Source: BOG-938 sp035524315
GTDB lineage: Bacteria > Pseudomonadota > Alphaproteobacteria > Caulobacterales > Caulobacteraceae
Direction of reading: 5' to 3'
Length of the DNA stretch: 64,000 nucleotides
NCBI GenBank assembly: GCA_035524315.1
Contig: DATKPD010000012.1
Coordinates: forward strand, 1-64,000
Shown: positions 8,899 through 17,231 of the stretch, one piece after another
Position numbering within the stretch: position 1 is the first letter of the stretch
Layout of the letters: every line of letters starts with the position of its first letter
Notes under the pieces: generated by a model
Told to the model about the DNA's origin: nothing
The model's database searches: none
Seen by the model: the letters and a program-made list of their open reading frames with translations, nothing else
Position numbers and translations under genes: made by a program

Positions 8899-9171
8899 TC
8901 AGTTCAGAGCCGTCTTCAGCCCCTCGCCGACGCGGAAACGCGCGGTCTTGGACGCAGCCCGCTTCACGGTCTCACCCGTGCGCGGATTGCGGGCGGTGCC
9001 GGCCTTGCGTTCCACCGGAACGAAGCTGCCGAAGCCGACCAACCGGACTTCCTGGCCATCCTTCAGCGAGGCGGTCACCGAGTCCAGAACCGCGTCCAAA
9101 GCGTCCTTCGCCTGGGTACGGTTCAGACCGGTCTTGTCCGCAATCGCGGCCACCAGTTCGGCCTTTGTCAT
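8899..9171 (-). CDS. hupB: HU-family DNA-binding protein
   Basis: 90-residue histone-like nucleoid protein that binds and bends DNA without strong sequence specificity, working as a dimer. The HU fold is complete: N-terminal helices (MTKAELVAAIADKTGL), the GFGSF turn near residues 46-50, the RNPRTGE arm tip near 61-67 and a C-terminal helix. ATG at 9171 is preceded by GAGAGGAAAGA; an in-frame start five codons upstream would put the initiation codon ahead of this ribosome-binding site. It follows lon on the same strand, the order also seen in E. coli (lon-hupB). Confidence 0.95.
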   Translation of the reverse strand: MTKAELVAAIADKTGLNRTQAKDALDAVLDSVTASLKDGQEVRLVGFGSFVPVERKAGTARNPRTGETVKRAASKTARFRVGEGLKTALN

Positions 9172-9258
9172 TCTTTCCTCTCCCAACCCTGTGAGGCGGC
9201 TTTCTTGCTCGTAAGTAAGGTCCGTGCCGCAAGGCCGGGATTATTGTGGCGCCGGAAA

Positions 9259-9317
9259 GGCCCCGTCAAATGCCCCGAAGCCGGAAAATGTAAGCTTCGG
9301 CGACATTTGAAGGGGCC
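9259..9317 (-). terminator. long three-segment hairpin between lon and hupB
   Basis: Inverted repeat in three paired blocks: GGCCCC/GGGGCC, TCAAATG/CATTTGA and CCGAAGC/GCTTCGG, with small asymmetric bulges and a 12-base loop. It begins 11 bases past the lon stop and ends about 88 bases before the hupB start. On the minus strand the stem is followed by TTTCC. It could terminate lon, attenuate readthrough into hupB, or protect the lon 3' end. Confidence 0.6.
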
Positions 9318-9327
9318 TGGAGCCGGT

Positions 9328-11727
<2,400 letters not shown>

Positions 11728-11843
11728 CATCCACTCCTTGGCCGCGCCGGCAGGTCCGCGCGCGGCTGGCCGAACGGCTTTGGCCCGCTGACAATGCGGG
11801 AAGTCCGATCGGTCCGCCGGATTCGGCGTTTATTCGGGCTCTA

Positions 11844-11871
11844 ATGTGGGCCTATTGGCGACAGGTTCAAG
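11844..11871 (-). promoter_or_regulatory. candidate sigma-32 heat-shock promoter of lon
   Basis: Minus strand: CTTGAA (11866-11871), a 15-base spacer, then CCCACAT (11844-11850) followed by TA. This resembles the RpoH consensus CTTGAA...CCCCAT. It lies about 115 bases upstream of the lon start. Lon is a classic heat-shock gene, so the match is biologically sensible, but it is assigned by eye. Confidence 0.5.
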
Positions 11872-11928
11872 CGCTGCCGGTCAGGCGTCCCCAGGAAGCG
11901 GCGCCGCGGCTCCGCGATCAGGACGCAC

Positions 11929-11957
11929 GAAAAAGCCCCGGAGATCATCCGGGGCTT
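11929..11957 (-). terminator. intrinsic terminator of clpX
   Basis: Stem AAGCCCCGGA/TCCGGGGCTT (10 bp, loop GATCA) followed on the minus strand by TTTTTCG. It starts 26 bases beyond the clpX stop. GC-rich stem plus U-run makes this a good rho-independent terminator, separating clpX from lon. Confidence 0.85.
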
Positions 11958-11982
11958 GCTCATGCGCCAGAACCGGCGGGCT

Positions 11983-13254
11983 TTAGCCCGCCGCCGCCGG
12001 CGGCTTGTCGTTGCGGCGCTCGGAATAGATCATCAGCGGCGCGCCGCGGCCATCGACCACCTCGGCGTTGATCACCACTTCCTCGACGCCCTGGTAGGTC
12101 GGCAGCTCGAACATAGTCTCGAGCAGGATGCCTTCCAGGATCGAGCGCAGGCCGCGCGCGCCGGTCTTGCGGCCGATGGCCTTCTTGGCCACCGAATGCA
12201 GGGCGTCGTCGGTGAAGGTCAGGCCGACGTTCTCCATGTCGAACAGGCGCTGGTACTGCTTGACCAGGGCGTTCTTGGGCTCGGTGAGGATCTTGACCAG
12301 GGCGACCTCGTCCAGGTCCTCCAGGGTCGCGATAACCGGCAGGCGGCCGATGAACTCGGGGATCAGGCCAAAGCGCTGCAGGTCGTCGGGCTCGACGTCG
12401 CGCAGAATCTCGCCCGTGCGGCGGTCTTCAGGATCGCGCACCTGGGCGGCGAACCCGATCGAGGTCGACTTGCCACGCGAGGAGATGATCTTCTCGAGGC
12501 CCGCGAAAGCCCCGCCGCAGATGAACAGGATGTTGGTCGTGTCCACCTGCAGGAACTCCTGCTGGGGATGCTTGCGGCCGCCTTGCGGGGGCACCGAGGC
12601 GACCGTGCCTTCCATGATCTTGAGCAGGGCCTGCTGAACGCCCTCGCCCGACACGTCGCGGGTGATCGAGGGGTTGTCGGACTTGCGGCTGATCTTGTCG
12701 ACTTCGTCGATGTAGACGATGCCGCGTTGGGCCCGCTCGACATTATAATCAGCGGCCTGCAACAGCTTGAGGATGATGTTCTCGACATCCTCGCCCACAT
12801 AGCCGGCTTCGGTCAGGGTAGTCGCGTCGGCCATGGTGAACGGCACGTCGATGATGCGCGCCAGGGTCTGGGCCAGCAGCGTCTTGCCCGAGCCAGTCGG
12901 CCCGACCAGCAGAATGTTCGACTTGGCCAGTTCGACGTCGTTGTTCTTCTGGGCGTGGTTCAGGCGCTTGTAGTGGTTGTGAACCGCCACCGCGAGCACC
13001 TTCTTGGCGTGCTCCTGCCCGATCACATAGTCGTCCAGCACCTCGCGAATCTCGCGGGGCGTGGGCACGCCATCCTTGGATTTGACGAAGGCGATCTTGT
13101 GCTCTTCACGGATGATATCCATGCACAGTTCAACGCACTCGTCGCAGATGAAGACGGTGGGGCCGGCGATGAGCTTGCGCACTTCGTGCTGGCTCTTCCC
13201 GCAGAACGAGCAATACAGCGTGCTCTTGGAATCGCCGCTCGCGGCTTTCGTCAT
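11983..13254 (-). CDS. clpX: ATP-dependent Clp protease ATP-binding subunit ClpX
   Basis: AAA+ unfoldase that feeds substrates to ClpP; in Caulobacter it drives cell-cycle proteolysis of CtrA. 423 residues. The N-terminal zinc-binding domain uses C15, C18, C37 and C40. Walker A is GPTGSGKT at 118-125, with Walker B IVYIDEVDKI. The RKH loop appears in GGRKHPQQEF, and the ClpP-docking IGF loop in STSIGFAAQV. clpP itself is not in this window, which departs from the Caulobacter clpP-cicA-clpX arrangement as I remember it. Confidence 0.97.
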   Translation of the reverse strand: MTKAASGDSKSTLYCSFCGKSQHEVRKLIAGPTVFICDECVELCMDIIREEHKIAFVKSKDGVPTPREIREVLDDYVIGQEHAKKVLAVAVHNHYKRLNHAQKNNDVELAKSNILLVGPTGSGKTLLAQTLARIIDVPFTMADATTLTEAGYVGEDVENIILKLLQAADYNVERAQRGIVYIDEVDKISRKSDNPSITRDVSGEGVQQALLKIMEGTVASVPPQGGRKHPQQEFLQVDTTNILFICGGAFAGLEKIISSRGKSTSIGFAAQVRDPEDRRTGEILRDVEPDDLQRFGLIPEFIGRLPVIATLEDLDEVALVKILTEPKNALVKQYQRLFDMENVGLTFTDDALHSVAKKAIGRKTGARGLRSILEGILLETMFELPTYQGVEEVVINAEVVDGRGAPLMIYSERRNDKPPAAAG

Positions 13255-13434
13255 GGTCCGTTCTCACTCTTCGCGACCGCTGCGTAAGCGCGCCGCTGCG
13301 TCAGCCTGGCCTCTCATGAATCCCGAGAGGCCCGAGCCATTCAAGCAGGATACATGCCGCTAGTTGTCTAATCCTTGACATTCCCCGATTGTCGCGGGGA
13401 TCACAAGCGGGTTTGAGGGGTCATAGAGCAAAAC

Positions 13435-14112
13435 ATGGGATCCCCCGATCCAGAAAGCCAGCCCCTTGATCAAAGGCCTGTGGTGGCGTTCGATTTCGAC
13501 GGAACCTTGACCGTAAGCGACAGTTTCACCGGCTTCCTGGTGTGGAACGCGGGACCTTGGCATGGGTTCACTGGCGCCGCGCGCCTCGCCCCGGCGCTTC
13601 TCAGCTATGCCGTCCGGCCCGATCGCGGACGCCTGAAAGCCAAGGCGGCCAAGGCGTTCCTGTCGGGCCTGACCCGTCCGGAACTGGCGCTCAGAGCCGA
13701 GGCCTTCGCCCGCGACCGTATGCCGACGCTGATCCGGCCTGACGCGCTCAGGACCTGGAACGCGTGGGGCGAAAAGGGCGTGCGGCGCGCGATCGTATCG
13801 GCCTCGCCCGACGAGATCCTGGCGCCCTTCGCCCATCGGCTGGGCGCCGATTGCCTGATCGCTACGCGCCTGAAGTGGGGGCCGGACGGCCGCCTTACGG
13901 GCGAACTGGACGGCCTTAACTGTCGCGGACCAGAAAAAACGCGCCGTCTGGTGGCTCAATTCGGCACGGGATTCGCCTTGGCGGCCGCGTACGGCGACAC
14001 CGCCGGCGATCGCGAGATGCTGGCGATGGCTGAGACCCCCGGCTATCGGGTGTTCACCGAAAGGCCCCAGCGGCAAGGTGGGCAGCGAGATGTCTCAAGG
14101 CCCAGCGGGTAG
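13435..14112 (+). CDS. cicA: HAD-superfamily phosphatase, CicA-like
   Basis: 225-residue haloacid-dehalogenase hydrolase of the SerB/HAD-IB type. Motif I is DFDGT at residues 20-24 with the nucleophile Asp20 and Asp22, motif II Ser is in IVSASPDE (122-124), and motif IV is GDTAGD (187-192). In Caulobacter crescentus cicA encodes such a protein next to clpX, and its dosage affects cell shape and growth; position and divergent orientation here match. The natural substrate is unknown. The last 18 bases overlap, tail to tail, the orphan gene that follows, so the C-terminal tail (about residues 207-225) may have been altered by that insertion. Confidence 0.85.
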   Translation: MGSPDPESQPLDQRPVVAFDFDGTLTVSDSFTGFLVWNAGPWHGFTGAARLAPALLSYAVRPDRGRLKAKAAKAFLSGLTRPELALRAEAFARDRMPTLIRPDALRTWNAWGEKGVRRAIVSASPDEILAPFAHRLGADCLIATRLKWGPDGRLTGELDGLNCRGPEKTRRLVAQFGTGFALAAAYGDTAGDREMLAMAETPGYRVFTERPQRQGGQRDVSRPSG

Positions 14113-14676
14113 CTGATCCGCTTCATAAAGGATCGTTTCAAAATAAGCGATCGCAAGCGCGCCTACTCCCTTAGGTGAGGCGTCTGAAATTTTGACGCAA
14201 AGGTGTACCTCCGGCGGGGGGTATGCGTCGCCGTGATCATAAATGCCGATCAACTTACCTTTGGCCTCAATGACGATATTGATGCCTGGATCCGCGTCGA
14301 TTTGAATATTGGGAGATCCATCCTCATGCCAGTCGAAACTGGCACGTCTAATCACGCCATTTCCGCCCACAGCAATCGAGCTTGCATTGCTGGTGACCGG
14401 CTCGATGCCGTGTTCATCGGCGTTCCTAGCGTGGTGCAAATAACAAAGAAGCTGATCTTTTTTTCGATCATGTTTTTTGCGACCAAACCACGCCTCGCTT
14501 TTACCGCAACCCTTGGCACCTTGTTCTAGCTTGGCGTAAATGCCGTTGGCAGCGACAAGAAAATCGGACCAAGCTCGTACAAAGCTTGGATAGCTATCCG
14601 CCATGTTTAGCCTGGAAAGTGCTTCTTGGGCCGCCTTAAGGCGCTGATTAGCCTGGGCTAGTGCGACTCTTTTCAT
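14095..14676 (-). CDS. orphan protein with HEPN-like R-x4-H motif
   Basis: 193 residues, family not recognised. The N-terminal half is helical (residues 1-50 and 73-90) and ends in LLCYLHHARNADEHG, where R84-N85-x3-H89 matches the R(N/D/H)-x-x-x-(x-x)-H signature of HEPN domains. The C-terminal half (about 95-193) looks beta-rich, with no motif I know. ATG at 14676 follows AGGATGAGCTA. Composition is foreign: bases 14401-14520 contain 59 G+C of 120, against 42 of 60 in 13621-13680. It sits between cicA and the 3' end of tRNA-Arg, a usual site for integration. HEPN proteins are often RNases in toxin-antitoxin or antiphage systems, but no antitoxin partner is visible, so function is inference. 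Confidence 0.75.
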   Translation of the reverse strand: MKRVALAQANQRLKAAQEALSRLNMADSYPSFVRAWSDFLVAANGIYAKLEQGAKGCGKSEAWFGRKKHDRKKDQLLCYLHHARNADEHGIEPVTSNASSIAVGGNGVIRRASFDWHEDGSPNIQIDADPGINIVIEAKGKLIGIYDHGDAYPPPEVHLCVKISDASPKGVGALAIAYFETILYEADQLPAGP

Positions 14677-14696
14677 TAGCTCATCCTGAGCCGGTG

Positions 14697-14773
14697 TGGC
14701 GCGCCCTGCTGGGTTCGAACCAGCAACCCCCGACTTAGAAGGTCGGTGCTCTATCCAGTTGAGCTAAGGGCGC
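14697..14773 (-). tRNA. tRNA-Arg (UCU)
   Basis: 77-nt cloverleaf with encoded CCA. Acceptor GCGCCCT pairs with AGGGCGC. The anticodon stem CCGAC/GTCGG carries loop CTTCTAA, giving TCT (reads AGA). Its 3' end faces the AT-richer orphan gene. Confidence 0.96.
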
Positions 14774-14838
14774 GGACCAAGTGACATCGACAGCCTAACG
14801 ATGAGCACGGCAAAGCCTAGTCCGCCGCCCAGCTCATC

Positions 14839-14861
14839 ATGGATATAGGTAGGCTATCCAT
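14839..14861. repeat. short stem-loop between the NDUFS4-like gene and tRNA-Arg
   Basis: ATGGATA (14839-14845) and TATCCAT (14855-14861) form a perfect 7-bp stem with a 9-base loop. No U-run follows on either strand. It could end the NDUFS4-like transcript, but support is weak. Confidence 0.35.
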
Positions 14862-14894
14862 CCATGGTTGACGCTCAATCACAGTGCAACCGGA

Positions 14895-15200
14895 TCAGTG
14901 CGTCCAGGGCTGCCGGCGGCCCGGCGCGAAGTTGTCGGCATAGGCCTTGATGATCTTCTTGCGGTCCTGCGGCTCGATCAACTGGAACGGAATCTGGTGC
15001 GCCTGGGCGTAGGCCACCGCCTCGTCCGAACTGTCGAAGCTCAGCCGAACCTGGCCGTTCATGTCGGCCGAGCTGGTCCAGCCCATCAGGGGATCGATCA
15101 CGCGCGCGCTGGCCGGTTCGAACTCCAGCACCCAAGCCGAGGTCTTGGCCATGCCCGACTGCATGGCGGATTTGGACGGACGATAAATGCGCGCGAGCAT
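14895..15200 (-). CDS. NDUFS4-like complex I accessory subunit (ETC complex I region family)
   Basis: 101-residue protein of the family that includes the mitochondrial 18-kDa AQDQ subunit NDUFS4, a supernumerary complex I subunit shared by alphaproteobacteria and mitochondria. Recognisable stretches are MLARIYRPSKSAMQSG, WVLEFEPASARVIDPLMGWTSS, then VRLSFDSSDEAVAYAQAHQI and the C-terminal YADNFAPGRRQPWTH. In bovine NDUFS4 the equivalent helix-strand region clamps the NuoE/F/G module; the role here is inferred. It is encoded about 7 kb from the nuo operon, downstream (on the same strand) of tRNA-Pro. Confidence 0.9.
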   Translation of the reverse strand: MLARIYRPSKSAMQSGMAKTSAWVLEFEPASARVIDPLMGWTSSADMNGQVRLSFDSSDEAVAYAQAHQIPFQLIEPQDRKKIIKAYADNFAPGRRQPWTH

Positions 15201-15290
15201 GGCGAAATCCCCTTTGGCCCTTCCCTACCCGGCTTTGCGCGGCCTGAAAATCCCGCGAGCAAGCCGGAGAACCGGAATCGAGCGAACCGA

Positions 15291-15367
15291 TGGTCGGGGC
15301 GGCAGGATTCGAACCTGCGACCCTCTGCTCCCAAAGCAGATGCGCTACCAGGCTGCGCTACGCCCCG
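15291..15367 (-). tRNA. tRNA-Pro (UGG)
   Basis: 77-nt cloverleaf with encoded CCA. Acceptor CGGGGCG pairs with CGCCCCG. The anticodon loop TTTGGGA lies between TCTGC and GCAGA, giving TGG. D arm TAGCGCAGCCTGGTAGCGCA is typical for proline tRNAs. Confidence 0.96.
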
Positions 15368-15437
15368 TCATCGGCTGGCGGTCTTGCCACGCGCGGGCGC
15401 GGGCCGCAACGCACTTGAAGGTTTCAACGCCGTTCGC

Positions 15438-16223
15438 CTACTTCGGCGGCGGGACAAGCTTGATCTGATAGATCGCCGACCAAAGCTTGCCGGTGACGAA
15501 CAGACGGTCGGTCTTGGCGTCGTAGGCGATGCCGTTCAGCACCTTGTCGGGATTGGTGTCGGCGTTGGCGCTGACCAAGGGCGCCAGATCGATCCAGCGC
15601 ACCACGTGGCCGGTCTTGGGGTCGATGCAGGCGATGCGGCTGGTCTGCCAGATATTGGCGTAGATCAGGCCCTTGACCCACTCGACCTCATTCAGTTCCT
15701 CCACCGGCTGGCCGTCGTCGGTCACGTGGAGTGTGCCGATCTGCTTCAAGGTGTCGGGATCGAGGAAGCGGATATCGGCGGTGCCGTCGCTCATGATCAG
15801 GCGATGGTCGTCATGGGTCAGGGCCCAGCCCTCCCCCGGATAGCGGAAGGACGCTTTGGGGGCGAAGGTCGCCAGGTCGTAGACGAAGCCAATCTGCGAG
15901 CGCCAGGTCAGCTCGACCAGCTTGCCCTTCCACGCCACGATGCCTTCGCCGAAATAGGCCGGCGACAGGTCGCGTTGCTGCAGCACCTCGCCGGTGTCCA
16001 GCTTGACCTTGCGGATGTTGGACCGGCCCTCCAGCCCCGTGCTCTCGTAGAGATAACCGTCCAGGTAGAACAGCCCCTCGGTGAAGGCGCTGGGATCATG
16101 GGGATAGGTGCGCAGGACCTGGTAGCCGTAGACCGGCGCCGCGACGGCTGGGGCGAGGCTCGCCGCCGCGCTCAGCAAAACCGCCATGGCCGCCGTGGCT
16201 ACGGACCGAACACCACTCAACAT
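15438..16223 (-). CDS. glutaminyl-peptide cyclotransferase, exported
   Basis: 261 residues. An N-terminal signal peptide (about 1-29, ending near APAVAAPVYG) sends the protein to the periplasm. The rest is a five-bladed propeller of the bacterial/plant glutaminyl cyclase family, which converts N-terminal Gln to pyroglutamate. Signature stretches: TYPHDPSAFTEGLFYLDGYLYESTG, the KLVELTWR strand, GEGWALTHD, and NEVEWVKGLIYANIW followed by VLNGIAYDAKTDRLFVTGKLW. It stands alone between tRNA-Pro and the cold-shock gene. Physiological substrates in bacteria are poorly defined. Confidence 0.88.
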   Translation of the reverse strand: MLSGVRSVATAAMAVLLSAAASLAPAVAAPVYGYQVLRTYPHDPSAFTEGLFYLDGYLYESTGLEGRSNIRKVKLDTGEVLQQRDLSPAYFGEGIVAWKGKLVELTWRSQIGFVYDLATFAPKASFRYPGEGWALTHDDHRLIMSDGTADIRFLDPDTLKQIGTLHVTDDGQPVEELNEVEWVKGLIYANIWQTSRIACIDPKTGHVVRWIDLAPLVSANADTNPDKVLNGIAYDAKTDRLFVTGKLWSAIYQIKLVPPPK

Positions 16224-16318
16224 GCCTGAAATCCCCGACCGTCAGGGCGCTTTCGCAAACGCCTTGCGCCCAGTCAACATGGGCGGTGTGGCGAGAACGG
16301 GGCCGCCGACAGCGCCGC

Positions 16319-16918
16319 TCAGTGCGCCTCGATCTCGGCCACCACCAAGCCCTTGGGCCCATCGGCGAACCGCACCATCACGTCTTCACCCGGTTGCAGG
16401 TCCTCCAGACCGGACCGACGCAGGGTCTCGATATGCACGAAGATGTCGCCCGGCTCATTGTCGCGCACCACGAAGCCGTAGCCCTTGGTTCGGTTGAACC
16501 ACTTGACCTTGACGTGTTCGAGCGGACCGCGCGGCGCGGGCGGGCGGCGGGGGCCACGCGAGATGTCGCGAGGCTCGCCATAGCCGCTCCGGTCGTCGCG
16601 GCGCGGCCCGCTGTCGGCGCGCGGACGTGCAATCGGCGCCGTCGCAGCGGAGTCGTCGAATTCATGGATGTCCGAAACCTGCCAGCCCTTGGCCCGTCGC
16701 ACAGCGTCGCACACGATCACGGCGCCCTCGGGTGCGGTTTCCCGGCCGGCCTGTCGCAAACTGGAAATGTGCAGCAGAACGTCCTTCAAACCGGTCTGAC
16801 CCGGGTCATCGGGCACGATGAAGCCGTATCCCTTGCCAGGATCGAACCACTTGACCCGGCCGCTGATGCGCACCGACGTTTCGGCTGCGACATCGTCTTC
16901 AAAATGATAACTCGACAT
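16319..16918 (-). CDS. cold-shock protein with two CSD domains
   Basis: 199-residue RNA/ssDNA-binding protein with two cold-shock domains. The first (about 15-85) contains GRVKWFDPGKGYGFIVPDD and the second (about 133-198) VKVKWFNRTKGYGFVVRDN, each with RNP1-like KGYGF and an RNP2-like VLLHIS/IFVHIE strand. A basic, Arg/Pro-rich linker (about 95-130) joins them. Caulobacter has such double-domain proteins (CspC, CspD), active in stationary phase rather than strictly in cold; I cannot tell which this is. Start at 16918 is preceded by GGAAGGGGCTT. Confidence 0.92.
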   Translation of the reverse strand: MSSYHFEDDVAAETSVRISGRVKWFDPGKGYGFIVPDDPGQTGLKDVLLHISSLRQAGRETAPEGAVIVCDAVRRAKGWQVSDIHEFDDSAATAPIARPRADSGPRRDDRSGYGEPRDISRGPRRPPAPRGPLEHVKVKWFNRTKGYGFVVRDNEPGDIFVHIETLRRSGLEDLQPGEDVMVRFADGPKGLVVAEIEAH

Positions 16919-16964
16919 AAGCCCCTTCCAACCACCCAAGGTTCTGGGCGGACCTCCCTTTTAT

Positions 16965-16975
16965 GAACAGTGTTC
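16965..16975. promoter_or_regulatory. dyad in the cold-shock gene promoter region
   Basis: GAACA-G-TGTTC, an 11-bp dyad 47 bases upstream of the cold-shock start. A TTGACG hexamer lies about 18 bases further upstream on the minus strand (near 16991-16996), so the dyad may overlap a -10 region. Identity of any bound regulator is unknown. Confidence 0.3.
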
Positions 16976-16996
16976 TCCTAATTTCACACACGTCAA

Positions 16997-17010
16997 CGGC
17001 TATTTAGCCG
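16997..17010 (-). terminator. small stem-loop downstream of tRNA-Glu
   Basis: CGGCTA/TAGCCG separated by two bases, upstream of the cold-shock gene and downstream of tRNA-Glu on the minus strand. Without a U-run it is a weak terminator candidate; it may instead belong to the cold-shock leader region. Confidence 0.3.
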
Positions 17011-17086
17011 AGAGACATTTCGCCGCATTGCGCGGGGCGAGTGAAATCGTTGGGGAGGTCGGCGCGTTCGCGCGCGGGCGTGGCGA

Positions 17087-17161
17087 TGGTAGTCCCTAGG
17101 GGAGTCGAACCCCTCTTCCCAGATTGAAAATCTGGTGTCCTAACCGATAGACGAAGGGACC
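17087..17161 (-). tRNA. tRNA-Glu (UUC)
   Basis: 75-nt cloverleaf with encoded CCA. Acceptor GGTCCCT pairs with AGGGACT (terminal G-U). The anticodon stem CCAGA/TCTGG holds loop TTTTCAA, giving TTC. D arm TCGTCTATCGGTTAGGACA is characteristic of tRNA-Glu. Confidence 0.95.
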
Positions 17162-17231
17162 ACGGTCGCGAGGAAGGCGCATATATCCGCCTTGGAACGC
17201 CGGTGCAAGCCGGCTTTTGCGCGTGGGCGGA

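Noticed and set aside
13375..13403. Housekeeping promoter of cicA (TTGACA with 17-base spacer)
   Set aside because: The -35 is perfect but the would-be -10 (GGATCA) is too poor to report as a feature.
14040..14112. att-like direct repeat of the tRNA-Arg 3' end at the cicA border
   Set aside because: I compared the 3' tRNA sequence with bases 14040-14112 and found no convincing match, so integration at the tRNA stays an inference.
16965..16975. LexA (SOS) box upstream of the cold-shock gene
   Set aside because: The alphaproteobacterial LexA site is GTTC-N7-GTTC; GAACA-N-TGTTC has neither that direct repeat nor the Gram-positive spacing.
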